NCBI GenBank assembly: GCA_039621445.1
Contig: CP154956.1
Location: forward strand, 35,003,437-35,067,436
Direction: 5' to 3'
Length of the DNA: 64,000 nt
Source of the DNA: Euglena gracilis
Lineage: Eukaryota > Euglenida > Euglenophyceae > Euglenales
Of the stretch, positions 22,401 to 34,500 are shown one piece after another; positions within the stretch are counted from its first letter, which is position 1, and each line of letters begins with the position of its first letter. A model generated the notes under the pieces. The model was not told the DNA's origin. It saw only the letters and a list, made by a program, of their open reading frames with translations, and did no database searches. The translations under genes were made by a program, and so were the position numbers.

Positions 22401-25400
22401 CTCATTTCAAGGGAAAATGCCTTTATTCAGGTGCTTTATGGGGGTTCGCGACTGTGAAGGACGGGGTCCAGGTGGCCAATTAGGGGGGGGTTAGGGGTAA
22501 CCCCCCCTAATTGTCCCCCCCCCCCTAATTGGCCAGAAGGGGGGTCTGGGCCGCCCGGAGGGCGGCCAAATAGGGGGGGGGTGTTGATAACCACAATAGG
22601 CACAATATTTGTTAAAATCAACAGAAATTCGTGGGGTAGTCAGTCAAATAGCACACTATTTGCTGGTGCACCATGAAAACGGTTGTTAAAAGTGGCTAAC
22701 GAGTCAGGGAACGTGCCCGTGAAACATCACGCGATTCTGAATAAGATACAGCAGTTCCTAATAAGCTTCATTCTGCCATGTCAACAGAGAATGAAACAAA
22801 AATTCGTCGGCGGGCACACAAAGAAATGGTCTATGTTCGATATTAGAATTTCTCAGGATTTCATTATCAAAAATCGGAAGGGACCAATTAATCGTTAATC
22901 GTCCGAGACACCCCGATTAATCGCGATTAATCGTTCGCCAGCCCGAAACGATTAATTGGCACAACCCTACGCTATGTTGTATTGTATTTGTATTGTACTG
23001 TATTGTACTGTACTGTACTGTAATATTTCTACATACAAATTGTGGCTGAGCCCAGATTTCAGCCTGAAAACGTGTTCAGCCAGGGGGCACTTATTTGGAC
23101 CCATTTGGACCATTTCCGGGTGATTTTGACCCGCCACAGACCATTTTTATGACCACCGACTAGCCACCGACTAGTTTGCATACAATTTTCTTCATGGGGG
23201 GGGGCTTAAAAGTCGGCGAGACTGGCCCGTAACTACATTAGAGTGGGTGGTCGGCCGACTAGTCGGCCGACCACCCAGGACCCCCCCCCCAGTCTACCGC
23301 CTAGAGCCCATTTTGGGCCATTTTTTGAAAAAATGGCCCAAAAAATTCTGTTTTGGATGTGGAAATGCACCAATTTTTAGCACTATTTTTAGGGGACAAG
23401 TTTTTTGGCCATTTTTGGGTATGAAGGTGCCAAAAAGGGGTTTGGTTGTCCAAATGGAAGGTGGGGTGTTTTTGACATGTCAAGGCAAATTTTCAATGGT
23501 TTCAACCAGAAAATTTATGAAAAGCAACCAAAACCGCCACCTACATCAAAAAGCAGGCTGAAATGATGAAAGAAAAGAAATGCTAAAGTGATGAAGGTTG
23601 CTGCTTTGTATGAAACTTGAAGGCGCGATTCTCGGGTCACGGGGGGCACCCCCTATGAACAATCACAAATGCAACAGCATTGGTCATCTTCCCGCAAGAT
23701 GCAATCTGAACTCTGAACTGCACAAAATGCTTGTACAACGAAGACAACCTCAATTGGACGAAAAATATCGCAACTGTCTCGGGGGTAGGCAGTACAGTTG
23801 TGATTTTCTGGGGACCCCCCTCTCCCCCTGTCCAGCTTCCACCCCCCCCCCCCCTCGGACCCCCCCTCCCCCCCCTGTGCCTTGTCTCCGTTCTAATGCA
23901 TCATGGATCCATGGACCGTCTGACCAAGTCAAGCAATCCAAACACAAAAAGAAAAAGGCTGTGGCCTGTGAGGTCATTGGGTGAAAACAGATTTGGGCAC
24001 AATTGAACAACACCACACCATTTGCATCAAAATTGAAATTTTTTTTTCAACATGGAAAAATGGTGTTTAAAATATCACAATGTGCAATGTGAGTGTGTAG
24101 GGGTGGAACATTCTGTGGATCATTGTGGAACATTCTTTGCAGACATTTCAACTGAAAATGGTGGGAGAATGTTTTTGGAGGTGGCAAAAATTTGGAGGAC
24201 AGAGGCAAAAATTCGAGGTTTTTTGGGCAAAATAGAATGGACAGGGGGCAGCGTTTTTTGGACGGTGGGCAAAAATTTTGAAATGAGTGTGCAAAATATT
24301 TTGGGACGGGAGGCAGAAAAAAGGAGAGACCGGGCAAAATATAGTGAGTGTTAGCTATAATCAGACTCTAATCAGCACTCTTTTCCACCCAGGGCTGGAT
24401 AGAGGTAGAGGTAGAGGTCAAAGTCCTCTACCTCTATCTGACCCACCTCTACCTCTACCTCTACCTCTATGTCACCTCTATGTCCATAAAATGTCATAAA
24501 TTGGCACCAATAAGGGCCACAAAAGGCTCCAAATGCCTCAAATTTGGCAAATTAGGATCTCAACACATCTTATTTGGGTTAGGAATGAGAAAAAATATCC
24601 GGATGGGTGGTTTCAAAAATTGCCATAAGAGATATGTGACAAGAATGGCCAATTTCTGATTTTTTCCATAAAATTGCCTTCATTCGGCAGAAATTTTCTT
24701 TGATAAGCCATTTTCCTTGAAAGTTTGACATTGAGGTGACATAGAGGGATAGTAGAGGTAGAGGTGGCCTCTACCTCTACCTCTACCTCTACCTCTACCT
24801 CTACCTCTATCCCTCTACCTCTATCCAGCCCTGTTCCACCGCACGTCCATTTTCCCCTTCTGTGCCAAAACAAGGCGGCCATTTTGGGGGGTGCCAATTT
24901 TTCCAGAAAATTTGTTTAAAAAGAACAGCAGTTGCGCATGGAAAAATGACAAGGTTGGAAAAATTTCTATGCCAACATCGTGGGAGCAGCAGCCCCCCTG
25001 GGATTAAAAAGAATTTTCATTTTTTCGCTCAAAATGCTTCTCCACCTGCCCACAGCGCCCAACCCGTGTGAGTGCATTTCTTCAAGCCGGACCCCCCCCC
25101 CCCGGGGGGGGTCCCGCGCCGGAGGCGCTGGGTATACCTTTTCGGCGCGAAGCGCCGAAAATTTTTGAAAATTGCCTTTAGCGGGCCCGATTTTGGGGGG
25201 GTCCCCGCCCCCCCCCCCCCCCGGGGGGGTCCCGCGCCACCCTGGGTGGGTGGGGGGGGCCCCCCCCCTCCCCCCCCGGGGGTCTTAAAAAGAAGCCTGA
25301 TTCCCCCCCTGCTCAAGATCCTTTGAGATTGCGCAGTGTTCAACAAGGCTTGTTGTCAGTACAGTGATACCGTCGACAAAGTTAAGCTGACAGATGCCGA

Positions 25401-28400
25401 TGCTGCATTTATCCTTGGGAAGGCTGGGAAGACGAAGGAGAAGATTGCCCGTGTGTCTGGGGCAATTGTCGAGCTACCGCCTAGATCACTGACGCTGGAG
25501 ATAAGCGGTACAAGAGAGCAGCGGAGGAAAGCAAAAAGTCCCACGACCTTTCTCATCATTTGTTATGCCCGATCGTTAGGCCTGATGAGGTTTGGTTGGA
25601 CGGCGGATCCAATACGGTGGAAAAATATGGTACGGTGGAAGTATTTTTTTTGGTTGGGGAAGCCATGGCAGCTGCCATGCCACTGCTCCATTTGTTGTTG
25701 TATGTTTCTCTTACTGTGGCCAGGCATTCAAGCACCCTCCCTCTCCCCCTGGATCATTCCAGAACCCTGACCTGTATTGGTGGAAGAACCCCTCCTCCAC
25801 CTCCCACCAATATGGCTTCGGCACCGAAGGCTCTGGGGGACCTAATCTGGAAGAACGGGAAGGGCTGAGGTCCAGGCTTCTGCTTAAGGGTTTGCAGTAC
25901 CCCCCCCCCCCCTGGCCAGGGGGGGCTGGGCTGCAGCTGGGGGAGGGGTGCTAGCTGATGGAAAAGGTTTTCCAATAACCAGTGAGAAGCGCCGAAGTTT
26001 TTTTGCCCCCCCCCAAATGGCCAAAATGCCCATTTTTGGCCTTTTTCGAGAAAAATTTTCCATTTGGGGGGGGGGGCTGGATCACCAGGGGGAGGGGGGT
26101 CTACCTGGAAAATCAAGTTCTTTTTATTTGGTCTTTGCCTTGATAAGTGCGCAGTGCCCTAATAAGTGCGCACTCCTTGGGTCCGAAACTACGTCCTTAA
26201 AATGTGCGCACCTGTGCATTTTGTTTGTTAGTGGGGGGTGTAGTCCCTTTTTTCCAGTGTCTAGCAAAATGGCTAGCCAATGGACCCGGCGCTTTTATGC
26301 AAAAGCCTGGTCGACCTCTTGGTGGTTGCCAATTTTTTTTGGAAACCAACATTTTTGTTGATTTTTTGTCAGCATTGCATTTTTTGGGTCAACAAGTTGC
26401 ATAGCTTTGTGCAAAATGAAAAAGAAATGGGAAAATCCCTGACGGAGGTGAAATTTTTGTAAGTCTTCTGCAAGCTTCACGGTTGCGATATTTTTCCCCA
26501 CAGTCAGAAGCAGAAAGGTCGTTGAACTCAGTATGTAGAGTGTGTCATGGCTCAACGTGCAGGGGATGTTGTTGTCGACGAGGACGATCCAAATTTCACA
26601 TCAGACTGTACAATTATCACTCAGGATGCCTGTTGTGGCCACGATAAAGTGGTCAGGTGCCTTCTGATTTGGCTGAAGTTGATTTTTGCTGAAGCCTCCT
26701 TCTTCCGTTTTTGTCCATAATTTACTTTTGAAGAGCAACAATCATCAGCTTTCAAGAGGCATCCTGTTTGAGAAGTCCCAACTGAGTGTATTGGATTTGT
26801 GACTGGCACAAATGGCAATTTCCTTCGAGCTCTTGAACAAGAAAACAACACCATCATGTTCTTTGTTCAATATAGATCAGATCGAGGCCGCAAGCCACGG
26901 GGTATGGAACGATTGGCAATCTTTGGTGATTTGGGCTGTCCTTTTTTCAAAGCCATTACCAGAAACTCATTTTTTATAAGAAAATAAGTTCCACTATCTG
27001 ACTGTCTTGATAAAGCAGAAAGAGCAGTGGCTTGAAGATTTGACTCAACCCCAACTCCAACGCCAAATCCTCATTGCTCACTCATAACACCAATGAACAA
27101 ATCAAATGCACCAGTTTTCTGTGCTGTCTTTATTTCTTTACTCTGTTTCGGTGCATTTTTTGTTTCTCAGAAAAAATGGTGTGGAGAGAGGTGACATACA
27201 TTGTGGACAGTTCAGAATGCGACCGCCGAGGTCGAAGAGGAGCAGAGCTGAAGGTCCTTTCCGCCATTGAGAGTAAGATTCCGGGGCATGTGACAAAGAA
27301 CCTCCGGGAGGGTAAATCGGATGGAGAGGATTGGGGCACCAGCCTTGGCGCTTTCATGGCCTTCCCATGCTGGCGAAGGTGGTGTCTTTTTCACATGCTG
27401 GGGCCAAGTGGTGTCTTTTTCACACATATTGGCCAATTGAACTCCAAATACTTCCCAGCATCCTGGCGTTTGTATGGGGAATAATTGATTTAGTTGAAGA
27501 TCTTCGTCTTCATTACCTCTCATCTTCTTGCACATGCTCCCCCCCTGAAAATTCGTGCCAACTGTTTTTTTTTTGGTCCCGCCCGGCTTCCCGTGCTGGA
27601 AAATTTTGATTTCCATGCAGGCTGGGCCGGGGGCGGGGGGGGGGGGCGGACTGGGAGCTGTGGCTGGAAAAAGGTGCCAATTGGCTCTCCTGGTCAGGGC
27701 TATACAGGAATCCCCACAACCCTGTGGGTGGTAGGTGGGGAGGGTTGACCCCCCCCACCCCCGTCCTGGTGGGTGGGGGAGATCCGATCACCCCACCCAC
27801 CACCCCTTCCCATATTTCCGGCATTTTTAGTTTAAAATTCCCCTTCGGCGCATTAGGTGCCAAAGGATTTTTTCTTGCGCAGGTGCTGTGGTGGGTGGGC
27901 GGTTGACCAACACCTCCTGGGGGGGGAGGGTCGACCATTCCCCCAACCAGACCTTCCCGTGCAGCCTTGCTCCTAGGGAGGGTCCCCTCTGGCGAAAAGA
28001 ATTCCTGTTCCGTATCAATAAAGGACAGTGTTTTTTTTTTGTTGGACATGACGTCACAAACATGTTGGCATTTTGTTGTGTTTTTTCGTTTGTTGATCTT
28101 GCCTTTTAATGTCCTCAGAGTGTTCTTGAACCAATTTCAAGATACTTTTGACAAAAATTGGGGGTGATGGTCCAAATATGACCTCGAAATTTCTTTGCCC
28201 ACTGAACGTCAGTGTCCCCAACAACTGCCTAAAATGACCCAAAATGGTCCAAAATGGTCCCGAAATGGCCAAAAATAGCTTCAAAGGTGGCAAGAATGCC
28301 CCATATAACAGGGGGGGGGAAATTATGCGGTCCGCATTATTCCGCATTATTCCGCATTTTTCCGCATTTCCGCATTATTCCGCATTATTCCGCATTTTTC

Positions 28401-30026
28401 CGCATTTTTCCGCATATTTTCCGCATTTTTTTGTAAATTTTCCGCATTTTTCCGCATTTTCGCATTTGACCGCATTTTTTCCGCATTTTTCCGCATTTTT
28501 CCGCATTTTTCCGCATTTTTCCGCATAATTTCCGCATTATCCCGCATTTTCCGCATTTTTCCGCATAATTACTGCATTTTTTCGCATAATTTCCACATTT
28601 TTTCCGCATAATTTCCGCATTTTTTGTGAATTTTTTACGTTTCAGGTCGACTACAAGGTTCATTGTTTCCCCAATATGTTGGGGCACAAGTGCTCGTCTT
28701 TTCATCTCTCTGTTTTATACATAATTTGTGCTTTGTTTTTCCATTGCATTTTGGTGACTTCTGGCAAGCTTGGGCATCAGCGATGGGAATCAAATAGCAT
28801 CGGGACCCTGCATATTGTGAGGTAGAAATATATCTATCCTCTCCATGTGACCTGGGACTCCACAGAATTTCGGCATGTTTTCCGCATTTTCCGCATTTTT
28901 CCGCATATTTTCCGCATTTTTTTTCCGCATAATTTCCGCATAATTTCCGCATTTTTCCGCATTTTTCCGCATAATTTCCGCATTTTTTCCCCGCCTGCCA
29001 GACCGCATAATTTCCCCCCCCCTGCATATAACCAAAAAGACTTTGCATGCTCAAAATGGCATAACTTTGATCGTCGTTGTGGCCCAAAAATGGCTCAAAA
29101 CTGGCGCAAATATTGGAAAGTTGGCCCCAAGATTTCCAAGAAATGGTGGAATTAAGATGTTTCGGTTTTTGCTTGTAGTCTTCTGGTGTTGGTCGGTGAG
29201 TTTTCAAAAATTTTGGACATTTCCTGATGGGTTGCCATCAGAGGGGAAAGGGTTGTTATCAGAGGGCGGTATGATGTCAAATATTTCAAAATTTCTCTCT
29301 TTTCCCATTTCTTAACACCTGACACAAAATGAACAAAGAAACTCAGGGGTGACCAATTGTTGGTGTTTCGCGCTATGCTTCAACAAGGGCAAGAGAGGAC
29401 TCTTTTTCCGTTTGCCGGGATGTGTTTGTGATAAAACAGGGCGCAAGTCCCAATTATACAGGTTTTGCTCTGACATTCTTTGTATTTCTCTTGTTTCGAG
29501 GAAAGCACTTGACCACGCTTTGTTCTGCAAATCATCTTCAATTTTTTTGAAAAAATAATAAATGTTTCAGTCTTCAGTTGTCGGGGAACGCCCTGTGTGT
29601 AAATTCTGCCCCTCTTGCAAGAAGTGCCAAGCCACCGACCTCCGTCGCCTCAAGACCGACGAGATCTCTTGGGCGCTGGGTCGGAAGGGGGCGACCCGCA
29701 AGAAGCTTGCCAGTGCCTCGGGCTGCATTGTGGAGTATACCCAGGGCTCCACCAGCCACGCTATCCATGCCTGGTGTTGGTAAGTTGAAGCACACGCACA
29801 CGTTCATGCACATATAAACACACACACAAGCACACACACACACATATATGATATGCCTATGTTCATATATACACACACATATACAAGGTAGATAAAAATA
29901 CAGTGGACAAAAATTACAGTTGAAAATTCACAGTATAAATTATGGTAAAAAATATTTTAATAAGATTTTCATTTTGGAAAATACATATAAATTTGGAATA
30001 CATATAAATTTGGAATATTTATGTGG

Positions 30027-30061
<35 letters not shown>

Positions 30062-31464
30062 TACAGCTGCCTGCTATTTGCCCCCCCCCCCTGGGGGACG
30101 AGTGGTCGGGGGGGGGGGGTCGTATGGTGTGCCCAGGGTCCCATTTTCCGGATATTTTCGGTCCTTTTTGCCCAGGAACCGCGCTGTTTCTGGGAAAATT
30201 CCTGCGGATTCCGGGAGAATGGGTCTTAATTGAAGGAATAGGGTTGAGGATTGGATCAGTACGACGAAAATTGGTCAATTTTTAGGGAAAATTTTAGGCT
30301 GGACGTTAGTTCCCCATTTTGGAAGGGTTTTGGGAACATTTTGCCGAATAATTGACCCAATTTGACCTAAGTGCTGCCGCCATCCCAAACGGGGGCCTAA
30401 CTTCCCTAAATTTTGAAAGATGGGATCAGGCATTTGCTTAAGGGATTGCAGTACCCCCCCCCCCGAGGGGGGCTGGACTGCAGCTAGTCCAAATTTGGCT
30501 AGTGGGATTTCTAGCAGACCCCCCCCGGGGGGTCTGCTAGCAGGGCTAGCTAGTGGAAATTTTTTTCCCAGTGACCGGCGCGAAGCGCCGGATTTTTTTG
30601 GGGGGACCCCAAAAATGGGCAAAAATGCCTGTTTTTGGCCATTTTTGGAAATTTTTGGAACAAAATCAGTCAATCACCTATTAAAAACCTCATTTCCACC
30701 TCGGCGCACAGCGCCGGAGAAAAAATTTTTTCCAGTTGGGGGGACCCCCCCCCCCCGGGGGGAGGGGGGTCTAGCTAGTCCATTTCTTCCAGTGTCCAGC
30801 CGATTGGCTAGCCAGTACCCCCCCCCCTGGGGGTCCTTAAGCATATGCCTGAATGGGATCCCTTTGAGCAATCCGGTTGTAACCTTAACCCTATCCCCGG
30901 AGACAAATCCGATTTTCCCCGAGATCAGACCTGGGGCACCCCATCCGTCCCCCCCACCTGACTGGGGGCTGCCATATGTGTATATTCATACAAATGTGTG
31001 TATGTATATCCATCCACATATGTGTCCATGCCTATATGCATATTTGATGATATGCATATAGGTAACCCCCCCCAAATAATAAACCCCCCCCAAATAATAA
31101 ACCCCCCCAAATAATAAACCCCCCCCCTGAGAACCGACTTCGGCCGCCCAAATAATAAACCCCCCCCTCTGGCAGGTGTGAGGGCAAAGGAAAAAAGAGC
31201 CAAAAATTAGCAGAAATGTTGCAAAAAATCACAAAAATGGATCAAATTGGTGCAGAAAAAATGCCAAAAAAAGCACCCAGTTTTCAAAAAAAGCCCAAAA
31301 ATGCCAAAAAAGTGACCATTGGAGCCTGTGGAGGGGTTTTCGTCTAATTTTGACTTCGAAATTTTTTTCCAAATAATAAACCCCCCCAAATAATAAACCC
31401 CCCCCCTGGACCCCGACTTCGGGTGTCCAAATAATAAACCGGGGGGGTTTATTATTTGGGGGGG

Positions 31465-31505
<41 letters not shown>

Positions 31506-34500
31506 CACCACCCATGCAAATTTCCACTGAGAGGGCAGTGGGGGGTTGGCCAGGGGCCCCTTCAGTCTGCATGCGGCCCTGGGGGCGTGGGCAACTGGGT
31601 GCACATGTCCGGGACCCGGAAGGAGCGGGAGCGGGCGCAAGAGTACCTGGCCTGCGTGATGGAGCAGATCGACGGGCCGGGGCTGATGTCCACCGACGGG
31701 CGGGACGACGTCACGCTGATGCACATCCCCCAGGATTGCGTGGGCTACGTGCAGGCTCTGGACCACTTCTACAACTGAGATCCAATGATTCAAGGCATTG
31801 GCTTAACCCCTGCATGCATGGTGTATTTGTCTGCACCGATCATGCATTTATTTTTTCCGGTGCATGACCATTGATGGGGTGCCATAAACCACCCCGTAAT
31901 CAAAGGAAGTGTCTGGCGACATAAAACGAATGAGCCCTCGTGGCGCTGCATCCACCATCTATTTGTATTTTGAATTTCCTGGCCCGAATTATTGCCAATT
32001 GATGCTGGTACGACCCCAAATACGCTGCCTTTTTTTGTCGTGTTTTGACTACGCCATTTTTTTCCGGTCATCCCAGGGTCAAAAAAAATCAATTTTAAAA
32101 TGTATCGAAATTTATGGGAAATCAAAGGATAGCACTGGGAGACCATCTGCCATCTCCAGGGTATTAAGTGAGTGTTGGTTTTGGGGGGGAGTCCAGGACC
32201 AGAAAAATTTCCCCAGCGCTTTGCACCGGAGAAGATAAAATTCTTGGTCATGTTCCAGCCGATTTCAAAAAAAACGTCGAAACCCGGGATTTTTGGGCTT
32301 TTTTGAAGGGTAAATGAGAAGGAGCAGGGCAAATGAGCCCGAATCTGGGCCAGGTGCAGCTGGCCATGGAGGCTGATATGGGGTGGTCAGCGTGTTAAGT
32401 GAGTCGGGAGAAGGGCTGGTGGGTGGGTTGGAAAGGGGGGGGGGGAGTGGGTCGGACTGTTTTCCAAAAGATTCTAATTTTGCGCCGGACAACTTCTGGG
32501 GCCTGCATGGTTTTGTCAATTCTTCAAAGAGTGCGTGAAACCGTGATTTTGGGCAGTGGTCCGCCATCACCTTTTCCTCCAATTGAAATGGAGGTCATTA
32601 AAACTCTTTGATCAGCTGCGCCAAGGGTCGTGGTTGCCATGATATCCGACGCCTCGCCCAATCCCCGCTCCCCAACTCTCCCCCCTCCAGGAATTAGGAA
32701 TTGAGAGTCAGACCCTGAGCCCATCACCGGCCTGAAGCGGGCCACGCTGTCCCGCATCGAGGAGGAGTCCGGGGCGTTCATGCTCTTCCTGGACCGCAAG
32801 GAAGACTCGTCACGGCAGGACACGGTCAAGCTGGGCATCTTCGGCCTGAAGCGCAACCGGCGGGCCGCGGAGCTGAAGGTGATGTCCTCCGTGGAGTCTA
32901 AGTCCCCCGGCTACTACACACGAGGCCAGGGGCATGTGCCCCCCCAGCAGTTTCTCCCATGAGCATCAGACTCGTCGCAATTTGATTTGGAGAGCCTGGT
33001 CTAAGACAAATGCAAACTGACCAAATTTGCCAACAGAACAACAATGCACAACACATTGCACAACTTTCTGTGAAGAGCCATTCATGTTTATCCTGGATGA
33101 AGCGCCATCAGCACTTGAAGGGAGGCGGGACGCTGCCCCGGCCCCAGGCGCCAACCCCCTGAGGCCGGCATCAAGGAAGGTGTGGACGACGCGGAGTGGG
33201 GCACGGATTACTACCGCTTCCGAGGGGAGGAGTTCTCGTACGCCCTGGGCAAGGACGGCAGCACCCGCAAGAAGTTGATGCGCTCCTCAGGCCTGCCCCT
33301 CTGTCTTCTCCCTTCCCACCCCCTCTGTCATCTCATCAAGTGCATCGCCCATTTCACCGCAAGTGCCGCGCAGCCTTGCGTCCGGTGGCCCGAACTGCCC
33401 CTCACCCGCCTGGTGGCAAGGACACGTGTCCATGTGCATGGACCTGCCATTGCCATGGCGTCACCATCTCCACTTCATGTCACATCGCTGTCTCACAGAA
33501 ACGTTTTGGGGGGTTTGCAATGCCGCCCGCATGTGTGAGGCCAGGGCTCTGTAATCCGAAGCGGGGTTCTGAGGCGAAAGGCCTCAGCGGGTGGGGGTGC
33601 CATGCGGACCGAGGAGCACTGGCGGTGCCTGATGGAGTACGTCGGGGAGTACGCCTTCATGTCCGGCACCCGGGCGGAGCGGGCCCGGGCCATGCGCAGG
33701 GGGCGATAGGCCACTGCCGGGCTGCCCCCGCCTGTCCCACAGCGCACAACGGAGACCCCGCAGTGGGTGGTGCTGCGCTGGGCGGCACCACCCCACCCTG
33801 TGGCCCCCTGCCGGCGAAGTACTTGAAGTGGCTCCTGAAGCAGCGGTCGGGGGCGGTCCACATTGTGGACCTGGGCCTGGACCAGAAGCATGAGGATTGC
33901 AGCCAGGGTGGTCGGAAGGGCTCGGGGGCTAAACATTTTCATAAATGTGGTCAAGGATGAGGAGTGATGCAAAGACTGGCCATGCAGTTTGATGCCGGGT
34001 TTATGGGTCACCAGAAGGGTGGGGAAATGCGTTTCACATTTTTTTTCGCTTCTCCGCATTTCTTGCACATTTTTTCAAAGTTTCCAAAAAGGCAAAAAGG
34101 CAAAAGGGCATTTTTTTGCCCTTTTTCGCATTTTTTTGCACTTTTTTCCCTCACCTTTTTTTGGCGTTTTTTTTTCTTCGTGATTTACCCAATTTCCCCC
34201 TCTTTTTGACCATTTTTGCCCTTGTTTGCATTTTTGAAATTTTCGAATTTTTTGAACCTCAGGTTTCCTCATAATTCAATACAATTCTTGTAAATAAATC
34301 TGGTGCCATTTTTTTTGCATGCTTTTGGGCAATTTTGCATTTTAGTGGTTTTTATGCTTTTCTCTCAGATTTTGAACATTTTTTGCACGTTTTTTCGCGC
34401 ATTTTTCGCACGTTTTTTTGAGGCTGCGCCGGCGCATTCCCCCCCTTGGGTCACCCCAGGCAGCTTGTGTCGCTCATCTTCCGCTTAAGTTAAGTGGAAT

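Larger units (their letters stand above)
19766..22969. mobile_element. Transposon-like element T1 with 7-bp target duplication
   Basis: The ends are imperfect inverted repeats, TAGGGCTGTTTCAATTAATCG at left and CGATTAATTGGCACAACCCTA at right. CGCTATG flanks both sides (19759-19765 and 22970-22976). The interior is a patchwork: ggtcgggccgacc palindromes (19860-19985, 20560-20680, 21360-21480, 22105-22180), reversed 71-bp units (20055-20245), gtcaccccccc, gtaccccccc and ctgttcccccc foldbacks, and R9 (21855-22070). No transposase is seen, so it is nonautonomous or a host for later insertions. Confidence 0.65.
19483..25357 (+). other. Intron 1 (5875 bp), nonconventional, transposon-laden
   Basis: Begins GCACAAGCC and ends GGCTTGTTGTC. 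C+4 to C+9 pair with G-6 to G-11 (six base pairs). It contains the 3.2-kb T1 element (19766-22969), the 445-bp MITE (24389-24833) and several C/G foldbacks. Confidence 0.75.
27341..29636 (+). other. Intron 5 (2296 bp), nonconventional
   Basis: Begins AGCCTTGGCGCT and ends AGTGCCAAGCCACC. Nine consecutive pairs run from C+4/G-6 to T+12/A-14, one of them G-T. It holds paired C/G runs at 27625-27945 and ttccgca microsatellites at 28330-28630 and 28875-29010. No other gene is seen. Confidence 0.9.

Noticed and set aside
25323-25357. Start of exon 2 at the AG near 25335 (gcgcag)
   Set aside because: A conventional AG boundary would add residues with no match in the other KH repeats, while the GGCTTG/CAAGCC terminal pairing gives a clean in-frame join at 25358.
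26799-26987. A separate small gene starting at 26799
   Set aside because: The in-frame text before it (VPTECIGF) continues the KH repeat and is reached by splicing from exon 3.
33196-33960. A 254-residue + strand open frame
   Set aside because: It is in a different frame across exons 9-11 of the KH/RS gene; openness comes from the GC-rich exons.
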